Source: Spirochaetales bacterium (lineage in GTDB: Bacteria; Spirochaetota; Spirochaetia; JAGLYY01). Taken from it: DNA of 10,423 nucleotides. The translations under genes were made by a program, and so were the position numbers. Where the stretch lies: NCBI GenBank assembly GCA_023131935.1, contig JAGLYY010000023.1, forward strand, positions 1-10,423. The letters run 5' to 3'. The notes below the pieces were generated by a model that saw nothing but the letters and a program-made list of their open reading frames with translations, had not been told where the DNA came from and made no database searches. Every line of letters starts with the position of its first letter. Position 1 is the first letter of the stretch. Below, in pieces: positions 7,275-10,423 of this stretch.

Positions 7275-8995
7275 AAGGTGGATTATCAGTATCCTATGCC
7301 ATTTCTCCCGCTTTCAGCCTATTAGGGGATGTGTATTATCTTTACAATTTATATCTCTATCAGGGATTAGGATTCTCGCTTGGTGCTTCATATAGCCTGC
7401 CTGTAAGCAGGAAAGAAAGAACCATGGATGCTCTTCCGGCAAGGCCTGAACCACTGGGAGAAACAACGATAAAACGGACGGGAAAGGGCCTGGAGATAAG
7501 CTCTATTGAGTTAAACAGAATTTTTCCCGTACTTTTCAAACACTACGATGATAATCCGGTAGGACAGGTGGTTATTTACAATAATGAATATTCTCCTGTA
7601 ACAAACATCTCTTTGAGTTTTTTTGTGGAACGATACATGGATAATCCTAAAGAATGTGCAGTACCGCAGAGAGTGAACAGCAAAGAAGAAATAGAAATTG
7701 ATCTTTTTGCACTATTCTCTGACTCTGTACTTGAAATTACGGAAGATACAAAGGTTTCTGCAAAACTGACCCTCGGGTATACACTAAAGGGTAAAACCTA
7801 TGTAATTGAATATACTGAATCACTGGAACTATACGACCGCAATGCAACTACCTGGGACGATAACAGAAAAGCCGCTGCATTTGTAACCGCGAAAGATCCG
7901 GCAGTACTGGAATTCTCTAAAAGAGTTGCCGGATGGACCAAGGATACCGGAAGCAGGGCGGTAAACAGCAACCTGAGTATGGCTATCGGCCTCCACGAAG
8001 CCCTGAGGCTCTATGGGATAAGCTATGTAGTGGATCCGAAAACACCTTTTTCGGAATTCTCTAAAGATAAATTCTTAGTTGATTTTCTGCAGTTTCCACG
8101 GCAGACTCTTAACTATACTGCAGGAGACTGCGATGATCTTTCCATCCTCTACTGCGCTCTTTTAGAGTCCGTAGGCATAGAAACTGCGTTCATAACCATA
8201 CCCGGGCATATCTTTATGGCACTATCCCTGGACATGGAACCCGATTCTGCCAGGAAGAGCTTTCTCAGGCCTGACGACCTGATATACATTGATGGTAAGA
8301 CCTGGCTTCCTGTAGAGATTACCATGATAAAGGAAAACTTCTTACAGGCCTGGGAAGCAGGAGCTAAAATGTGGCGGGAAAATGCCGCAAGAAATCAGGC
8401 AGAGCTGTTTCCAATGCACGATTCCTGGAGCGTATACAAACCGGTCGGACTGCCCGGAACTGCTTCCGTTTCAATGCCTGACAGATTGGAAGTGATAAAT
8501 GCCTTCCAGTCAGAATTAATCCGTTTTATCGACAGGGAAATATATCCACAGGTTTCAAGGCTCCAGGCACAGATAAGACAGAACAACAATGAGCCGAAGT
8601 TCGTAAACAGACTTGGAGTGCTCTATGCCAGATATGGCTTATACGACAAGGCTGTTGTTCAGTTTGAAAAAATACTCAAAAATACTGAATACGTTCCCGC
8701 CCTTGTCAATATGGGGAATATCCGCTTTCTAAATAAAGATATGGGGGGAGCGCTGCAATACTATCAGCGGGCGTCCATAAAAGAACCTGATAATCCCAAG
8801 GTACTCCTGTCCATTGCCCGTGCCAGCCATGAGCTGGAAAACTACGGGACAGTCAGGGAATACTATGAGAAATTGAAACTCCTTGACCCGGAACTGGCCG
8901 AACAGTTTGCATATCTGGGCCTGCGTGGAGAAGAAGCTTCCAGGGCAGCTGAGATAAGCGAAGTAACGGAGGTGGTAGTATGGGACGAAGAGTAG
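7262..8995 (+). CDS. Beta-barrel end, transglutaminase-like domain and TPRs: C-terminal part of the frameshifted protein
   Basis: Numbering is for the repaired 704-residue protein. It continues the barrel to about residue 183, then a beta-sandwich-like region (214-318), then a transglutaminase-like fold: GDCDDLSILYCALLESVGI with Cys417, PGHIFMAL with His443, and YIDGKTWLPVEIT with candidate third residues Asp471 and Glu479. All core residues are present, so peptidase or crosslinking activity is possible. TPR units follow (about 572-680: LGVLYARYGLYDKAVVQFEKIL, MGNIRFLNKDMGGALQYYQRA). If translated alone it could begin at GTG 7331, but that lacks a signal peptide and ribosome site, so a separate gene is unlikely. 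It probably lies in or on the outer membrane with soluble domains in the periplasm. It overlaps the variable lipoprotein gene by 16 bp, implying coupled expression and a shared job. Confidence 0.85.
   Translation, partial: NISLKGGLSVSYAISPAFSLLGDVYYLYNLYLYQGLGFSLGASYSLPVSRKERTMDALPARPEPLGETTIKRTGKGLEISSIELNRIFPVLFKHYDDNPVGQVVIYNNEYSPVTNISLSFFVERYMDNPKECAVPQRVNSKEEIEIDLFALFSDSVLEITEDTKVSAKLTLGYTLKGKTYVIEYTESLELYDRNATTWDDNRKAAAFVTAKDPAVLEFSKRVAGWTKDTGSRAVNSNLSMAIGLHEALRLYGISYVVDPKTPFSEFSKDKFLVDFLQFPRQTLNYTAGDCDDLSILYCALLESVGIETAFITIPGHIFMALSLDMEPDSARKSFLRPDDLIYIDGKTWLPVEITMIKENFLQAWEAGAKMWRENAARNQAELFPMHDSWSVYKPVGLPGTASVSMPDRLEVINAFQSELIRFIDREIYPQVSRLQAQIRQNNNEPKFVNRLGVLYARYGLYDKAVVQFEKILKNTEYVPALVNMGNIRFLNKDMGGALQYYQRASIKEPDNPKVLLSIARASHELENYGTVREYYEKLKLLDPELAEQFAYLGLRGEEASRAAEISEVTEVVVWDEE
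8968..8973 (+). promoter_or_regulatory. Internal ribosome binding site of the lipoprotein gene
   Basis: GGAGGT lies inside the end of the upstream gene, 6 nt before the ATG at 8980. That ATG is 13 bases before the upstream stop codon, so the genes overlap by 16 bp and translation is probably coupled. This fixes the lipoprotein start. Confidence 0.8.
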
Positions 8996-10278
8996 ATACA
9001 ATAAAACTTATAACAGCTGTACTGGCAGCTCTTGTCTTCATAGTTTTTTCCGGATGTTCGGTTGATATGCTGGATTATATTCAGAAGAAGATGATTGCAG
9101 ATGGTACAGCTCCGACCTACACCGTAACCTACGACGGCAACGGTTCAGACGGCGGGACAGTACCGACGGACAGTAATAACTACGTGGAAAGCACAACTGT
9201 TACTGTTGCAGGTGCCGGGACGATGACCCGAACAGATTATACCTTTATCAGCTGGAACACAGCGTCAGATGGTAGTGGAGATAGTCGTCCTTCCGGAACC
9301 ACATTTCCAATGCCTTCCAGCGATATGACACTATATGCTCAGTGGCTGTACGATTTTTCCGGCATCTCTTACCGCGATATGGTCTCCGTCCCCGGCGGTA
9401 CCTTTACACAGGAAGATACATCTTCAAACAGTTTTTCTCACACCATCTCAGCTTTTCAGATGGCTAAGTACGAGGTTACCTACGAACTGTGGTACACGGT
9501 ACATAATTGGGCAATCTCCGACGGCTACAACTTTGAATATCCGGGACGTGAGGGACATGATGGTGACATAATTTATCCTGCAGGAGCGCCTCCGACTTCA
9601 GCGAAGTATGAACCTGTAACTGTGATCAACTGGCGGGATGCTATTGTGTGGTGTAATGCCTACAGCGAGATGGCTGGGTACACGCCTGTGTATGAGAACG
9701 GAAGCGGGCAGGTAATCAAGGACTCACGAGACAGCAATGGAACAGAGTGTGATGGAGCCGTTCCTGACTGGAACAATAACGGCTACAGGCTGCCCACGGA
9801 AGGGGAATGGCAGTATGCGGCGAGTTATATAGATGGGACAAACTGGACGCCATACAACTATGCCAGTGGAGCATCAACTTTTTACAAGGATACAGCTGAT
9901 ACTAATCCAAGCAATGGAGTAGTGGATAGCAAAGACGCCACTGATGATGTGGCTGTATATGGTGATTATTGGGATGGCTCAAGCTATCAGCCAACCGGAG
10001 TGGATAAAACAGCTGATGTGGGAACAAAGACAGCCAATCAGCTTGGCATACTCGATATGTCGGGGAACATATGGGAATGGTGCTGGGACTGGTACGTAAG
10101 CTATCCAGCAGGACCTGAGACTGACTATCCCGGACCAGGGAGCGGCTCCTACCGCGTGCTACGGATCGGAAGCTGGTACTTTGGCGCCGGCTTCCTGCAA
10201 GTTGGCTTCCGGTACCTCTACACTCCGGACTACGATCAATTCTCCATAGGCTTCCGTCTTTCGAGAAGTGGTGACTAA
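8980..10278 (+). CDS. DGR-type variable lipoprotein: InlB-type repeat plus FGE/C-type-lectin-like domain
   Basis: The 432-residue protein has a lipoprotein signal peptide with lipobox FSGC (Cys26), so it should be lipid-anchored and probably surface-exposed. Residues 46-122 are an InlB/Listeria-Bacteroides-type repeat (YTVTYDGNG...FISWNTASDGSG...LYAQW). From Met134 comes a formylglycine-generating-enzyme-like, C-type-lectin-fold domain: VSVPGGTF (135-142), MAKYEVTYELWY, NGYRLPTEGEWQYAA (267-281), GNIWEWCWDWY (362-372). At the C-terminus RVLR.GSW...TPD...GFRLSRSG frames positions filled with Tyr, Phe, Leu, Gly and Ser. The cysteine expected for a working FGE (CRxAxR) is LQVGFR here, so it is not an enzyme of that kind. 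The form matches targets of diversity-generating retroelements such as Treponema TvpA; the ligand is unknown. It overlaps the upstream barrel/transglutaminase gene. Confidence 0.9.
   Translation: MGRRVDTIKLITAVLAALVFIVFSGCSVDMLDYIQKKMIADGTAPTYTVTYDGNGSDGGTVPTDSNNYVESTTVTVAGAGTMTRTDYTFISWNTASDGSGDSRPSGTTFPMPSSDMTLYAQWLYDFSGISYRDMVSVPGGTFTQEDTSSNSFSHTISAFQMAKYEVTYELWYTVHNWAISDGYNFEYPGREGHDGDIIYPAGAPPTSAKYEPVTVINWRDAIVWCNAYSEMAGYTPVYENGSGQVIKDSRDSNGTECDGAVPDWNNNGYRLPTEGEWQYAASYIDGTNWTPYNYASGASTFYKDTADTNPSNGVVDSKDATDDVAVYGDYWDGSSYQPTGVDKTADVGTKTANQLGILDMSGNIWEWCWDWYVSYPAGPETDYPGPGSGSYRVLRIGSWYFGAGFLQVGFRYLYTPDYDQFSIGFRLSRSGD
10156..10271 (+). other. Putative DGR variable region (VR) with 3' fixed end (IMH-like)
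   Basis: Encodes about residues 393-431. Within a conserved frame, the exposed positions 396, 400-402, 404-405, 409-410, 412-414, 418-419 and 421-422 all use codons ending in C or T (ATC, TAC, TTT, GGC, TTC, CTC, GAT, TCC). None is AAC or AAT itself. This is the footprint left when AAC/AAT codons of a template are mutated at their adenines. The stretch after 10246 (GGCTTCCGTCTTTC) looks fixed and would be the initiation-of-mutagenic-homing end. Exact borders need the template repeat, which is not in the window. Confidence 0.75.
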
Positions 10279-10300
10279 AACGGTTTCACCGTTTTAGTCA
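10272..10300. repeat. Perfect 13-bp inverted repeat overlapping the stop codon (DGR-type hairpin/cruciform)
   Basis: Arms TGACTAAAACGGT (10272-10284) and ACCGTTTTAGTCA (10288-10300) pair perfectly around the 3-nt loop TTC. The TAA stop (10276-10278) is inside the left arm. No T-run follows, so it is a poor intrinsic terminator. A hairpin or cruciform just after the variable region is known to help retrohoming in the Bordetella phage DGR, and this has the right place and form. Confidence 0.75.
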
Positions 10301-10304
10301 AATT

Positions 10305-10335
10305 GATAATTAATAATGAAGAATGAACAATTATC
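10305..10335. repeat. AT-rich stretch with 7-bp inverted repeat
   Basis: GATAATT (10305-10311) and AATTATC (10329-10335) flank TAATAATGAAGAATGAAC-like, purine-rich AT sequence. It is short and could be chance; similar wording occurs as intergenic filler in other bacteria. Confidence 0.3.
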
Positions 10336-10351
10336 GAAATATTTTTATGTT

Positions 10352-10380
10352 CAAAACTCACTTTTTAAAAGTGAGTTTTG
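10352..10380. terminator. Long AT-rich hairpin, probable terminator of the lipoprotein operon
   Basis: Arms CAAAACTCACTTTT (10352-10365) and AAAAGTGAGTTTTG (10367-10380) are perfect complements around one base; a realistic structure has a 10-bp stem and a 9-nt loop. It is followed by TCTTTCTGT, a weak T-rich tract. A-rich and T-rich ends on both sides would allow action in either direction. Confidence 0.55.
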
Positions 10381-10403
10381 TCTTTCTGTAGTATTAAAGT
10401 ATG

Positions 10404-10423
10404 ATGAAAGAAAACATACTGAA
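10404..10423 (+). CDS. Possible start of an Avd-like four-helix-bundle accessory gene (cut by right edge)
   Basis: Only the codons for MKENIL are visible (or MMKENIL from 10401). As I remember it, four-helix-bundle proteins of the S23/Avd group often open with M-K/R-E-N followed by a hydrophobic residue, and Avd genes commonly sit between the variable protein and the template repeat in DGRs. Position and opening residues fit, but there is no clear ribosome binding site and six codons prove nothing. Confidence 0.3.

Noticed and set aside
7331..7333. GTG as an independent start for the transglutaminase/TPR protein.
   Set aside because: It lies in the middle of barrel strands that begin upstream in the same frame, with no ribosome site and no signal peptide; a frameshifted single gene explains the data better.
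8980..10278. Active formylglycine-generating enzyme (sulfatase maturase).
   Set aside because: The conserved CRxAxR cysteine is missing (LQVGFR), and the region is in the form of a DGR variable domain, so only the fold is kept.
10272..10300. The hairpin at the lipoprotein stop codon as an ordinary intrinsic terminator.
   Set aside because: It overlaps the coding region and is followed by AAATTG, not a T-run; a better terminator candidate lies at 10352-10380.
1..10423. Template repeat or reverse transcriptase of the DGR within this window.
   Set aside because: I found no AAC-rich copy of the variable region and no reverse-transcriptase motifs in any reading frame here.

Overview
The window most likely comes from a spirochaete (Spirochaetia; an inference, about 0.6). 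The reasons are an outer-membrane-type barrel protein fused to transglutaminase and TPR modules, and a lipoprotein resembling the Treponema TvpA-type variable proteins. Base composition is moderate and fairly even. I see no rRNA, tRNA, CRISPR array or insertion sequence.

Left part (1-4643): a LacI-family regulator gene runs off the left edge on the minus strand. Its promoter carries a perfect 16-bp LacI-type operator at the predicted transcription start, which suggests autoregulation. Divergent from it is a 1426-residue protein that joins a RelE/ParE-fold domain, a complete UvrD/Rep-type superfamily I helicase, a long alpha-solenoid with a 13-residue period, and a C-terminal QLNLF sequence matching a bacterial sliding-clamp-binding motif.

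Middle (4644-6881): a strong extended -10 promoter drives a 94-residue AT-hook protein whose N-terminus is a 54-bp tandem repeat. A hairpin terminator follows, then about 290 bp of non-coding, repeat-like DNA. On the minus strand is a COG1373-type AAA ATPase with a DUF4143-like C-terminus. Its promoter is placed so that its mRNA would be leaderless.

Right part (6882-10423): this looks like the target end of a diversity-generating retroelement (DGR). A secreted beta-barrel / transglutaminase-like / TPR protein is split by a one-base frameshift in a run of six G. It overlaps by 16 bp, with its own ribosome site, the gene for a lipoprotein made of an InlB-type repeat and an FGE/C-type-lectin-like domain. 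The last 40 or so codons of that lipoprotein look like a DGR variable region: NNC/NNT codons at surface positions inside a fixed RVLR-GSW...TPD...GFRL frame. A 13-bp perfect hairpin overlaps the stop codon, as expected for the DGR target-side hairpin. The last 20 bases may begin an Avd-like four-helix-bundle accessory gene. The template repeat and reverse transcriptase are not in the window and would be expected just beyond the right edge.

Working model (inference): the barrel/transglutaminase protein and the diversified lipoprotein are made together and act together at the cell surface, where the lipoprotein would be a hypervariable ligand binder.
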